Below the pieces are notes generated by a model. That model was not told the origin of the DNA. It saw only the letters and a program-made list of their open reading frames with translations, and ran no database searches. A stretch of DNA of 64,000 nucleotides from Bryoerythrophyllum caledonicum (Eukaryota; Streptophyta; Bryopsida; Pottiales; Pottiaceae): positions 13,037,519-13,101,518 of the forward strand of contig OZ020521.1 in the NCBI GenBank assembly GCA_963971425.1, in the 5' to 3' direction. The position numbers and the translations under genes are program-made. Below are positions 20,263-30,379 of the stretch, in pieces. Within the stretch, counting starts at the first letter, position 1; every line of letters begins with the position of its first letter.

Positions 20263-22296
20263 CTACGGAGTCTTCTTGTGCCGTCCGCTCCGGCGTACCG
20301 GAGATGCTCCCATGGTCTGCCTCCGGCTACCTACCCTGTCCGAAGAGGGTTCCGGTACCGATCCGGTTCCGGAAGCTGGGGTTTCAGCCTCCGGTTGGTC
20401 GGTCGGAATTGCTGCCTGCGTGGCCTTCTCCGCTCTGCCGATAGGAGTTCCTTGCGTACTCTTGGGGCTGGTGGCCGCCTCCGGATAGCCTCGCGACAGG
20501 GGTGACGTAGTCTTCCGGCGCCCGGAGGTAGGTGGCGAAAGATGGACCCGGAAGCCGGGAGAAGCTCCCTGGAATAGTGATGAAGGAAGGGGGGATTTCC
20601 GAGCCGTCTCCGGACTGTTGGGAGGAGCCCTACTCTGCGGTCCGGGAAGAGCTGATTCCGGTGTTGCCATTGGCTCCTCCAAAGGTTCCTTACCCTTTCC
20701 GGAGGGTTCCGGCACCTGCGGTGAAGGTCCGGTCGCCTCCGGGGAAGAAGTAAGGTCGATGGTAGGGTTGGGCACTGCCGGCTTCTCCGAAATAACAGTA
20801 CTGGTTGCGTTATTCGCCAGTACTTGCATTTGTCCCCAGGCCTTCTCCATCTTCCGGCCGTGGTCGAGATGGAACCGGATGATCTGACCCCGGTTCGGCT
20901 CCACTCCTTTCTCTAGGTATTCTGTAAAAAGGAGGCTCCGGTTGACGGTGTCGACCGGAAAACTGAGCGCTGATCGGACCTCGCTCATGGCTTGTGCTGA
21001 AGCGATGGCTTTGTCTTCTGCCGCCTTCCGGAGTTCTTGGGCTTCCTCTAGCGCTGCGTCTGCCTTTGCCAAGTCCTGCTGCATTTTCGTCCGGGCTTGT
21101 AAAAGGACTCGGTGCTGTGCTTCCATCTGCTCCCGCCGGAAATCGCTCTCTCCAAGCGTCTTTAAGCGAGGAAGGATCTCCTCCGAGTCCTCCACCCGGA
21201 GCTCCCCCATGATGCTATAAATCAGGGCGGTGCTGTCATTGAGGTGTTGGTTGATCCGGGTGGCTCTCCACGCGACATGTTGGAGGAGCTCCATGATGTC
21301 CTCCTTGTTCCTCCCGGTGAGTGTTGGAAGGTCCGGAGTCGGGCATCGACCGGGTCTCTTTGAAGGTCCTGCTCCGTCATCATCTTCATTCTCCTCCCCC
21401 GGAGTCGGGTCTAGACGGGTGGTCGGGGAACGCGCAGGTGGGGATTCCGATTGCATGGAGCGACTCCTCTTCCGTGTCTGAGGGGTTGGTGCCGGAGCTG
21501 TCTCCGTATCGTCATCCTCCTCCCCCTTGTCATCCGCCTCGACCCCTCCGTACCTTTGAATCGTAAGCAGCGCCTCGTACTCGTCATGCTCATCCGGTTT
21601 GAGTAACTCGTGCCGGTGGTAGAGGTGAGTAAGGTACGCTGGCAGCGGTGACCCTGCCTTCCGATTCCGGTGGAGATTTTTGACCAGCCGCTCTACCAAG
21701 TCTTGCATGAGAGAGGCCCAATCGACCTTGATCTTCTCTCGCATGGCTCCCAAAAATGTCGCCGCCCACTTCAGCACTAAACGCTTGGGTTTCTCCGGGT
21801 GAAAGATAGGGTTTAGAAACCCTATCACAATCCGGGCTTTTGGGTCAGTCAGGTCGTCGATGGAATAACCCTCCTTCGGATCAGCCGGCCCCCTGAACTC
21901 TTTCTCCGTGAGCTCATCCTTGCGCTCCGCCACCTTGACGTCCCCATCGGCGAAAGCATACGTCCGCTTCCAGTCCGCCCGGGTCCACTTCTCCGGGTGA
22001 GCTCGTATACTCCCGTCGTACTGATTATCGGGAGTGCCGACCAACTCTGTCACGATATTCTCGTCTTTCGTCCCCCACGCTGCAGCTATCAAACCGGAGC
22101 ACCCCATGACGTCAAGGAAGTGAAACAGCGTATGAAGATCTCGGTCCGCTGCTGGGTATTCCGGTATCACTCTCACGATGGGTGGTCCTCCGGTGGCGGT
22201 GCTCTTCACCTTCTCCGGTTTCCCGGCCCGGTCACCCGCCATGCTGCTCTTCCGGTCGCGATATTCTCCGGCCGGACCTGCACGCACTGACCTCAC
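20263..22296 (-). CDS. gag-like repeat-family protein, 677 aa
   Basis: An uninterrupted 677-codon frame. The N-terminal half (about 60-240) is a mostly helical, Trp-rich region. Its conserved landmarks are SIRAHPEKWTR, the block NPIFHPEKPKR near 167, VDWASLMQDLV and LPAYLTHLYHRHE. A low-complexity acidic/Pro segment follows, then a long Ala/Glu/Lys heptad-like stretch at about 390-435 (likely coiled coil). The Pro/Ser-rich tail ends RRSGRHKKTP. Two more members lie in this window (22751-23311 and 55683-56139), so it is a dispersed family. I do not recognise the family with certainty. Copy number, domain order and lack of enzymatic motifs suggest a Gag-like protein or a captured gene spread by transposons. 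Codon use is extremely CCG/TCC-GGA rich. Confidence 0.6.
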   Translation of the reverse strand: MRSVRAGPAGEYRDRKSSMAGDRAGKPEKVKSTATGGPPIVRVIPEYPAADRDLHTLFHFLDVMGCSGLIAAAWGTKDENIVTELVGTPDNQYDGSIRAHPEKWTRADWKRTYAFADGDVKVAERKDELTEKEFRGPADPKEGYSIDDLTDPKARIVIGFLNPIFHPEKPKRLVLKWAATFLGAMREKIKVDWASLMQDLVERLVKNLHRNRKAGSPLPAYLTHLYHRHELLKPDEHDEYEALLTIQRYGGVEADDKGEEDDDTETAPAPTPQTRKRSRSMQSESPPARSPTTRLDPTPGEENEDDDGAGPSKRPGRCPTPDLPTLTGRNKEDIMELLQHVAWRATRINQHLNDSTALIYSIMGELRVEDSEEILPRLKTLGESDFRREQMEAQHRVLLQARTKMQQDLAKADAALEEAQELRKAAEDKAIASAQAMSEVRSALSFPVDTVNRSLLFTEYLEKGVEPNRGQIIRFHLDHGRKMEKAWGQMQVLANNATSTVISEKPAVPNPTIDLTSSPEATGPSPQVPEPSGKGKEPLEEPMATPESALPGPQSRAPPNSPETARKSPLPSSLFQGASPGFRVHLSPPTSGRRKTTSPLSRGYPEAATSPKSTQGTPIGRAEKATQAAIPTDQPEAETPASGTGSVPEPSSDRVGSRRQTMGASPVRRSGRHKKTP

Positions 22297-22750
22297 AAGA
22301 GCCCTCTTCTACTGCCGGTTGCTTAAGGAGCACCCGGCTACCAAGCAGAAATAAAGAATCGCAAATAGTGCGAGGAGAGGGAAGGAGGAGAAGAGGAAGA
22401 TAACTGATTTGAGAAGTTCCGGCGGTTACCTTTTTATAACGGCCCTAAGGTACGGGATTCTTCAACGGTAGTGACGTCACTATCTAAGTGAATTTAACGG
22501 CTCTTACGTCACCATCATCATGATAATAGTTTTAGTGACGGTTATCCCCTGATTTCCCCCCGGGAACCTAGTTCTTTTTCCGGGTAGTTCAGTTCACACC
22601 CGGGTTCAGTCGTGACCGGGAAACCGGATATGGCACTGAATAAGAGCTTTTAAGAACTTAACTAGTCCGTCCCTTATGCTATTTTCTAGTTTTGGTTTTC
22701 TTCCACGTTTTTTTCTTTTTAATACTCTTTTACTACTAATATTTATTTTT
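22297..22750. other. 5' flank of the gag-like gene
   Basis: About 450 bp upstream of the 677-aa frame. The proximal part is purine-rich, the middle has repeated GTGACGTCAC-like words (about 22472 and 22505), and the distal part is T-rich. A promoter is plausible but I cannot place one. No gene seen. Confidence 0.35.
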
Positions 22751-23311
22751 TTAGCCGGATTCTACGGTTAATTTCCGGAAACCGGTGGGACTACTTCCCA
22801 CAACTACCTCCTTCATGATAAGCGCCCAATTCACCATCCGCTCTCCGAGATAGGCACCATAGAGGGTGTTAGCTAGGGTGATCGTGACTCGGGTAGGTTT
22901 CTCCGGGTGGAAGATTGGCACAAGGAAAGCAAAAACCCTCTTCGCTCGAGGATCTTCGCAATCTTGCAATGCATAGCCATTCTTGTCATCCTTGGTACCA
23001 AAGAGCCCCTTGGCGTACTCCTCTTTCTTCAAACTCGTGAAGCCCGCCCCCTGTCGCGGGAATCCGTACACCTCCTGCCATCTTCCCATGGTCCACCGGT
23101 CTGGGCAAGCGCGGATGCTACTTCCCTCCGGCTCTGGTAGCGGATCTTGTCGTAGCTCCTGCACCGTGGAGTCTACGCAAAAACTCCAACAGAAGTCCAA
23201 GAGAGAAAGGCAACCCATCCGCAACAGATCTTCGTTTAATTCGGTGAGCTCGAGTGGCTCCCTTGGGACTGTGGGAAAGACCTCCTTGGTTAGGGAGGTT
23301 ATTTTTGACAA
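22751..23311 (-). pseudogene. truncated gag-like family member
   Basis: A 186-codon frame that aligns with the N-terminal half of the 677-aa protein: GSSIRACPDRWTMGRWQEVY matches GSIRAHPEKWTRADWKRTYA, and VPIFHPEKPTRV and MVNWALIMKEVV match the conserved core. Similarity stops just after KEVV, where the CCGG-rich sequence begins, and the frame ends 16 codons later. It looks like a copy broken at its 3' side by the CCGG-rich element. The start at 23311 is a guess based on the first ATG in frame. Confidence 0.55.
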
Positions 23312-23439
23312 GGCTTCCTCCCTTGGCCTCCCTCTCTTACCTTAGCCCTAGATCCTCAATTCCCTTCTCGGGCCCTTCAGCTCTCTCTCTTCCTCCCAGG
23401 TTCTGGAGCTCTTCTCCCTCGGATGTTAGTACGCCCTCC

Positions 23440-24482
23440 TTCCTTGTGCTCTGGTCTGGAGATGTCCAGGCCTTCGTGCCCGGGCTGGACTCTCCTTCGT
23501 GCTCCTGCTCGGACCCACGACAGCACCCTCCAGCTCGGACCTGCGAGAGCACCCTTCCAGCTCGGGCTGGACTCTTCTTCGTGCTCGTGCTCGACTCTCC
23601 TTCGTGCTCGTGCTCGGATGTCGGTGGGGGAGCTCTTCTCCGTGGTCGTGCTCGGACCTACTTCGTGTTCGGGCTGGACTCTCCTTCGTGCTCGTGCTCG
23701 GACCTACGAGAGCACCCTCCAGCTCGGCCCTGCGACTTATCTCAACTCGGGTGTTGGTGCCCGAATGTCGGTATGGGAGCTCTCCTCCGTGCTCGTGCTG
23801 GACTCTCCTTCGTGCTCGTGCTCGGATGTCGGTGCCCGGATGTCGGTGTGGGAGCTCTCCTCCCTGCTCGGGCTGGACTCTCCTTCGTGCTCGTGCTCGG
23901 ACCTACGAGAGCACCCTCCAGCTCGGCCCTGCGACTTACCTCAACTCGGGTGTTGGTGCCCGGATGTCGGTATGGGAGCTCTCTTCCGTGCTCGTGCTCG
24001 GACCTACGAGAGCACCCTGCAGCTCGGACCTGCGAGAGCACCCTTCTTGATCGGGCTGGACTCTCCTTCGTGCTCGTGCTCGGACCTACGAGAGCACCCT
24101 CCAGCTCGGCCCTGCGACTTACCTCAACTCGGGTGTTGGTGCCCGGATGTCGGTATGGGAGCTCTCCTCCGTGCTCGTGCTGGACTCTCCTTCGTGCTTG
24201 TGTTGGACTCTCCTCCGTGCTCGTGCTGGACTCTCCTTCGTGCTCGTGCTCGGATGTCGGTGCCCGGATGTCGGTGTGGGAGCTCTCTTCCCTGCTTGGG
24301 CTGGACTCTTCTTCGTGCTCGTGCTCGGACCTACGAGAGCACCCTGCAGCTCGGACCTGCGAGAGCACCCTTCTTGCTTGGGCTGGACTCTCCTTCGTGC
24401 TCGTGCTCGGACCTACGAGAGCACCTTTCTTGCTCGGACCTGCAAGAGCACTCTTCCAGCTCGGAGCTACTCCAGCTATCTA
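23440..24482. repeat. GC-rich minisatellite (CGTGCTCGTGCTCGGA family)
   Basis: About 1 kb of imperfect repeats built from CTGGACTCTCCTTCGTGCTC, GTGCTCGGACCTACGAGAGC and CAACTCGGGTGTTGGTGCCC. The last block recurs near 23733, 23940 and 24123, a higher-order spacing of roughly 180-210 bp. Long frames on both strands (up to 409 codons) reflect stop-poor repeats and are not supported as genes. Confidence 0.85.
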
Positions 24483-24945
24483 GTGGTGTGATGTGGAGTC
24501 CTCCAACCCGGTTATTATACTAGGGCTTTGGTGAGCTTCCGTGCCGTTGCCGGTGGGGCTTCCTTGCCGTTGCCAGTGGGGCTTCTAAGTTCCTATTGGT
24601 TGAAGTCCTCTCCAAGCCTTCCACCTACCCGCTTGGGCTAAGGTGTTAGGGTCCGGTTTAGACCACTACTTGTCCTTTTTAACCCTATCTAAAGTCCCTG
24701 TATTCTACCTACCCTAATTCTTCCTAACAGCTAATACTAGGGGAGTACTTACCTCTAAACTTTATAATGTTGTACGGTGATACCCTTCCTAAGTAACTAA
24801 TTGAAAAAAAATTGAAAATTCGTGTTACGACACAATGCGTCTATGGTCGCGCTAAAGCCCGGCTCCAGCTAAAGTGATCATACTATCTACTCTCAAACTC
24901 TGGGTCTCAAAAAAATCTCATTCTTTTCATCCAAGCCAACACACT
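24483..24945. other. no gene seen
   Basis: Transition between the minisatellite and the ~322-bp repeats. It includes a short duplicated GCCGTTGCCGGTGGGGCTTC-like unit at about 24541-24590. No coding signal. Confidence 0.4.
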
Positions 24946-24964
24946 TTACCTCGAATCGAGCTAA
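24946..24964. repeat. palindrome, diverged copy
   Basis: TTACCTCGAATCGAGCTAA, one mismatch from the palindrome TTAGCTCGANTCGAGCTAA that recurs six times between 24.9 and 27.7 kb. Confidence 0.7.
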
Positions 24965-25059
24965 AATGTAAAACAAAGGACCTAAACCACATATCAAACA
25001 CCTCTACTTTCAGACCTAAAAAAATTCCAAAAGTAAAGTTTACCGATGATATCGATGAC

Positions 25060-25970
25060 CCAAATCAAGTCTACTTTTCGTTCACCTCTCACAAGTGTGC
25101 ATGAGCTTAAGTCCCGCTCCAACCACTTGAGAACCTCAAAGATTGAGCTTCGTGAGTGATTGGATCGGTTTGTAAGTTTTTTCAGAGTTTTGGGAGTTGA
25201 ACAAGAAGTAGATATGAATTGAATAAAAAGTCTAAGAAAGTCTTCCGAAGAAATATTGAAAGTGTCAGAACTGTACAGATTTATATTCTATGCTATAGCT
25301 CTTTAGCTCGAGTCGAGCTAAAGATGAAGCTGAAGCTTGATTACATCAATGTTACAGTCGTGTAATTGTAGTCTAGTTTCTCAAATCATGTCTACTTCTT
25401 GTTCAGCTTCCTGAATTGTGAATGAGCTTCAGTCCCGTTCCAACCACTTGAGAACCTCGAAGCTTGAGGTTTGTGAGTGATTGGATCGGTTCGTAAGCTT
25501 TTCCACGGTTTAAGGAGTTGAACAAGAAGTAGGCATGAATTGATTGAAAGGGTCTGTGAAAATTCTCCAAATGACTAAATTTTGTTGCAGAGTGTTATTG
25601 ACATACTTTGTATGTGGTTACACTTTAGTTCGAGTTGAGCTAAAGATGAAGCAATAGCTTGAATATACGAATGTTAACCGTCGTATAATTGCAGTCTAGT
25701 ATCTCAACTCATGTCTATTTTTGTTCACCTCTCATAAATCTTGCATGAGCTTCAGTCCTGCACCAACCACTTGAGAATCTTAAAGAGTAAAGTTTGTGAG
25801 TGATTGGATTGGTTCGTAAGCTTTTCCAAGGTTTAAGGGAGCTGAACGAGAAGTTGGCATGAATTGATTGAAAGGGTCTAGGAATTTATTTTCCAAATGA
25901 CTATATTTTGTTGCAGAGTATTATTGACATTTTTGTATTTGATTACACTTTAGCTCGAGTCGAGCTATAG
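25060..25970. repeat. three tandem ~322-bp repeats, each ending in a palindrome
   Basis: Each unit contains GAGCTTCAGTCCCGCTCCAA, then CCACTTGAGAACCTC, GTGAGTGATTGGATCGGTT and GAACAAGAAGTAG, and closes with the palindrome TTAGCTCGAGTCGAGCTAA (25303-25321), a C-to-T altered copy (25625-25643), and a copy ending AT (25950-25968). Spacing is 322 and 325 bp. The array sits directly upstream of the plus-strand ParB-like pseudogene at 26060. Confidence 0.8.
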
Positions 25971-26059
25971 GGTAACCTCCTCATCCTAATTGGATGATCA
26001 ATTTAGCAATCTAATATTTGTGCTCGGTATCGTGTATGTGAAGTACTTAGAGAGACAGG

Positions 26060-28400
26060 ATGGTAACTCAACTGCAGCACTTCTTCCAGCAAAAGCCCGT
26101 CGACATTGATGATGACGATGGAGACGACAACAACCACTTGGATTGCTGGGAGCTAAAGGACCCATCAATGACATTGAAGTGGACGCTTCTGTGGGCCACC
26201 TATACGGATAATCTAGTGTTTGGTCAGACCTTCGCTGGTGATATCATTGAACCCCAACACATCGACTTCACGACCAGGATTACTGATGTTGTCCACGAAG
26301 ATAACGATCACGTTAAGTTGTCGTGTGAGACAACCACTGAGTCTGTAGAGCCTTATTTGTTTACTATTGTAGTGAACAATAATTCATCTCTATTCTGCAT
26401 CCACGATTTAGTCAATTCTCTTAGGGGGTCCAAGTTTGATGAAATAGTGGCTCAAGTCGACCACAAAATCTTGCTAAAAAAATGGGAGACTAGTAGTGGT
26501 CAGCCGCTGAAAGCAAAGGCTGTAGCTAATAAACTCCGCGTCATTCTATCGAGAATGAATACCTTTGCCGCTCTAGAGAAGGCAAAAAGAATCGCGGGGA
26601 GACGCCCGATAGAAATATCGATAGTTTCGGGGGCCGTGACCGGTAGCGAGGATATGAGTCAAGCGTCGGTACCGGTTAGAACACCATGTGCAAGAACAGT
26701 CAAAGCACCCTGCGCAACACTCTGTCTGCTTCCCCCATCAAGAAGCGCTCAGTTGCCTAGAAGTCGGAGACCTTTTCTAGAAAGAAGACGAAGCTCGTAT
26801 CAGAGGAGGAGTTGGCAAATTCAATGGCCTCTGCACTCTTGGAGCTTCCTCAGGCGCTCGGGTTTGGAAATACAATCGACTACAACAACGTCCAACAGAT
26901 TTACCAAAAATTCTGGACGGAGTGTCAGAGCTGCTTCTTCAATGGAGACAGAGAGAAGAAGATCGAGCTTGACGTGATGAGGCTGCATAATGCACCGCCG
27001 GAGTGGACATCCGTGCATTCGAACCTCGGGGCATGGAGGAGTTGATGCATTATTACCTCAAAATGCCAGACAAGACACAGAAGCAGACTCTCTACGTCAT
27101 GCTCAAGCTCGATCATATGCCAACGACGGTTGAGGAGCTAAGCGACTGCGACTACTACATCATCAACGGCCAGCACAGCGTTGCTGCATCAAAGGCGATG
27201 ATAAACGGCAACGTCCCGGAGGTTATGAGAAGGCACTTCCGAACATGGCAGTGTTACATTGTCTGGACGAAGGATCCAGAGAAGCTGAGGAAGATTTCCA
27301 CGTATTATAATCGCGTGAATCACTTGGTCCAATTCAAGTCAACGTGGGCAACCAATATCCTTGGCTCTCGTGCTTTGTGGATCCAAGCTAGGAGACCAAT
27401 GCCGAAGCACTCCGCCACAGGCATTCGCGGGTCTCACAAGTCAGGTTGGAGGACGGCAGTTGAGATTGCCAATGACAAGAAGTTTGAGGTAATATTACTA
27501 AACCAAAGTCGTGCACGTTAGCTCGACTTGAGCTAACTTGCATGTTTGCTCACTTTCTGTATGGTAGTCTATATAGATTCAATCGCTTATAGTGTATACT
27601 CTCCGGTTGCAAGTTAGCTCGAATCGAGCTAACTTGCAGTTTCCGGACCCTGCTGGACACGTTTATTTTCTTCTGTAATTGTAAACTAATTTGATCATGT
27701 TAATGTTTTGAGCAGCTATTTCTGAACGCGGTTCGTGAGCGCTTCGCAATGATCGAAGTTGCGAAGAGCCAGGCAACGCTCAAGAAAGCCGGAAAGGCGA
27801 AGGAGCTCTCGATTACGAACGAGGTGAAGATCATCACCTCGACCGATGAGACCTTCAAGCTCTGGTCGGATGTCATGTCTTCGGCGGCACATGGCGACCT
27901 CATCAACGTCGGTTCGACTTTGACGCCCTTGGCAAAGTTCAAGGACGCCAAGTCCTGAGTGCCTAAGAAGGATGGGGTTCTGACGCGCGAGTTCTTCAAT
28001 TTTTTTGGCAACATGACCGAGGTTGATCACGCAAAATTGTGTAAACATATTCTCAATCAATCAGGCCTATCGCAGAAACTACCTTATCCTAAGGTGGTTG
28101 TGAAGCAGTCGCAATCTGTGTTGGAGGATTGCTACAGCGCCCGGTACTAGGTCGATGGAAGGAAGAGGAAGGAGGCCGCTCGGATGGAGCTTCAAGTGAT
28201 CAGGCCGGAGCTAGGCCTCTTCAACAGCTCTGGAACGTACAGTCGGGGCAACTGGCGCAAGTTCAAGAAGGACTATAACGTCAGCAAGGCCTCAAAGAGT
28301 GCCCTCTTGGATTCGGATCCATCGGATTCGTACTACAAGGATTCAAGGCAGATGCAGTTTTGCAACTGCAAATGTGAACAAGGTTGTCTACATAGACGGA
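26060..28400 (+). pseudogene. decayed gene with ParB-like INGQHS motif
   Basis: The first reading block (from ATG 26060) has an acidic N-terminus and a possible globular region. The frame then shifts near 26.67 kb and again near 27.00 kb. In-frame stops follow at 26758 (TAG), 27956 (TGA) and 28148 (TAG). The best-preserved block (27003-27488) contains VDIRAFEPRGMEELMHYY, DYYIINGQHSVAASKAM and KISTYYNRVNHLVQFK. The INGQHSVAASKA segment resembles the Box II region of ParB/DGQHR-type folds. A GT-AG intron (27489-27715) joins KKFE to LFLNAVRERF in frame. After the intron, coding similarity can be followed to about 28350. The gene is clearly dead. ParB-like assignment is by motif only. Confidence 0.6.
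27489..27715 (+). other. intron of the ParB-like pseudogene, with two palindromes
   Basis: 227 bp with donor GAG|GTAATA and acceptor GAGCAG|CTA, restoring the reading frame. It holds TTAGCTCGACTTGAGCTAA at 27518-27536 and a 29-bp perfect palindrome at 27609-27637 whose core is TTAGCTCGAATCGAGCTAA. Finding the upstream repeat motif again inside the intron is the odd feature. Confidence 0.65.
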
Positions 28401-28415
28401 CAAGGGCCCAAAGAC

Positions 28416-28456
28416 AACGGACGGACGGACAGTCGGACGGACGGACAGGACGGACA
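28416..28456. repeat. GGAC tetranucleotide repeat
   Basis: Short run of CGGA/GGAC units with interruptions, following the last recognisable codons of the pseudogene. Confidence 0.85.
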
Positions 28457-28627
28457 ACACTTTTTGGCGGACAGTTGCGTGTAAAAAAAATTACAAATCC
28501 TAAATCAAATTTTCAACTTAACTCCTAGTAAAATACGTGTGCACGACACATCAAACGGCTTTCCATGTCACATCAAGGGGCGGGCGCGTGCCTTCGAACC
28601 GCGTGCGCAGCATTTGGGGGTTGGGCG

Positions 28628-28827
28628 NNNNNNNNNNNNNNNNNNNNNNNNNNNNNNNNNNNNNNNNNNNNNNNNNNNNNNNNNNNNNNNNNNNNNNNNN
28701 NNNNNNNNNNNNNNNNNNNNNNNNNNNNNNNNNNNNNNNNNNNNNNNNNNNNNNNNNNNNNNNNNNNNNNNNNNNNNNNNNNNNNNNNNNNNNNNNNNNN
28801 NNNNNNNNNNNNNNNNNNNNNNNNNNN
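28628..28827. other. assembly gap
   Basis: Exactly 200 N. The size is probably a placeholder. The minus-strand gypsy element enters the gap from the right inside gag and does not reappear on the left, so several kilobases may be missing. Confidence 0.99.
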
Positions 28828-28886
28828 CTCGCCGGTTCCCACGGTGGTGTGAGGGAAGGTTTTTGGGACCTTGTGGCACGGGACAT
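28828..28886 (-). CDS. gag: gypsy Gag N-terminus, cut by the gap
   Basis: Only the first 19 codons are visible (MSRATRSQKPSLTPPW...). They parallel the start MSPVTRSGRCYRPL of the gag-pol frame at 59954, and lie at the same place after a homologous leader. The remainder is in the gap. Confidence 0.6.
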
Positions 28887-30379
28887 CTACTATAAAGTCT
28901 AAGAGTAAGATCTTGTTGTGTGTTGATGATGGTCATGTTCCCCCGAAAGATTTTCCATCCAAGGTTTAAGGGTCGTGGGTGAAACGACACGAAGCACGGC
29001 CTAATTCGATCGGTGAGTGGATGTTTCCAACACTCCTACTCCCGATTCTATCACGAGGATGGACTGACCCAAGACCAAGACCCAATTTTTAGTCGTTGAG
29101 TTTTAGCTCGATGAAGCCGCCGAAGAATCCTATTAAGGACTACCCTCCAAGGGCAAACGACAAAAAGCTAACCGAATTGAGGGATGTCTCCACGAGCATC
29201 ACCCCGTTGGAAAGTTGTCCCCCAACTGGCGCCACACGGTACAGATCCTTACTGTGGGGCTGACCCAGACCTCAATTTGATAAAAGGTGGGGTTCCTCGG
29301 TATCTTTGGTATCCCCCCTTCCACCTTTTACCACCTTGAACTAGGCATTATCCACTAGGAGGAAAACGACTCAATCACGGGACGGCATGCAACAAGGTGT
29401 GTATACAATGTTATCACTGTGAAGAAGACATACCTCGATGCATCTCCAGCCACCCTATCACCATTAGTTGAAGTCGACCGTGGACCTAATTGCACTCTAT
29501 CGATGCTAAGGCCAACCAATAAGTCACATACAATGTTATAGAGGGGGATAACCTACCTTGAAGCAACTCCAGCCAATCCACTTGTTAGCACTAGATTTGT
29601 TGCATGCAATTTCGTGGTTGGCCAAACCTAGCGGTTCTAAGGCAAGTGTTCCACACGGCTCAAGTGGGAAATCAGGGTTTTCTAACCCTAGTGTGGTCAC
29701 CACATCCAAGTTGGTCCTATTTACTACTCGTGGTCCTACAAAGAGGGTGTAGTGCACATACCGTACGCAGCGCTCCTTCCAAACAGCACCCCTACGTCTT
29801 GGATGCGTCCACGACTCCAACTCCCCTCCAAGTGGCTCATTCACACATACATTGCCTTAACTTGCAACTTTTGATTCAACCATTCCAATTACACCAAGTT
29901 GTTCTTACCTTGGTGGTTAGTCAAGCGCGGGGGGAAGGAAGGGGCGCCCTTGTCCCATACCCGGGCACTTGCACCCTTCCCCTTCGGCCTAGGAGCTCAC
30001 TGGAATTCTTACGAACACCGTGGGAGGGCCTCAACCTTTCACTCCTAGGCCCCTTGCTCGACTCAAAGCCACAAGACTAGAAGGGGATCCTTCCAACACA
30101 AGGTGTTTTGTGGTTGGAAGGTCGGGAAACCACACTCCCTTCTAGACCCCCACCTTAAAACACAACTTGGCACGTTCATTCATTCACAAGACTTTCAAAC
30201 ATGCACACAATTGGCACTCAATCAACCATTCATGACCAAGGTTGGGCACTTATCTTTAAGCCACCCGATGCCGCTCCTTACACCACGAGTCTCTTAGCGT
30301 TTGTACCCCTACATCCAACGGTAGAATAATTAACACAATCAAACAATGAGCACGCCTCCTCCCGGCGGACGCACCAAAA
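28887..30379 (-). other. gypsy 5' leader
   Basis: Untranslated leader between LTR and gag start, homologous to 58903-59953. Several short frames occur on both strands but none is conserved as a protein. Confidence 0.65.
30359..30376 (-). promoter_or_regulatory. primer binding site
   Basis: Minus-strand TGGTGCGTCCGCCGGGAG three bases inside the LTR edge at 30380, identical to the site at 58905-58922. Confidence 0.75.

Noticed and set aside
18946..22790. A complete LTR element bounded by TGTTACAG and CCCACA
   Set aside because: No matching direct repeats, PBS or PPT could be found at the two edges.
23254..24523. Plus- and minus-strand frames up to 409 codons
   Set aside because: They span the GC-rich minisatellite; the products are repeats of the same short words in three frames.
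29536..30297. Frames of 64-158 codons on both strands
   Set aside because: They lie in a gypsy leader; the homologous leader at 58903-59953 does not keep them.
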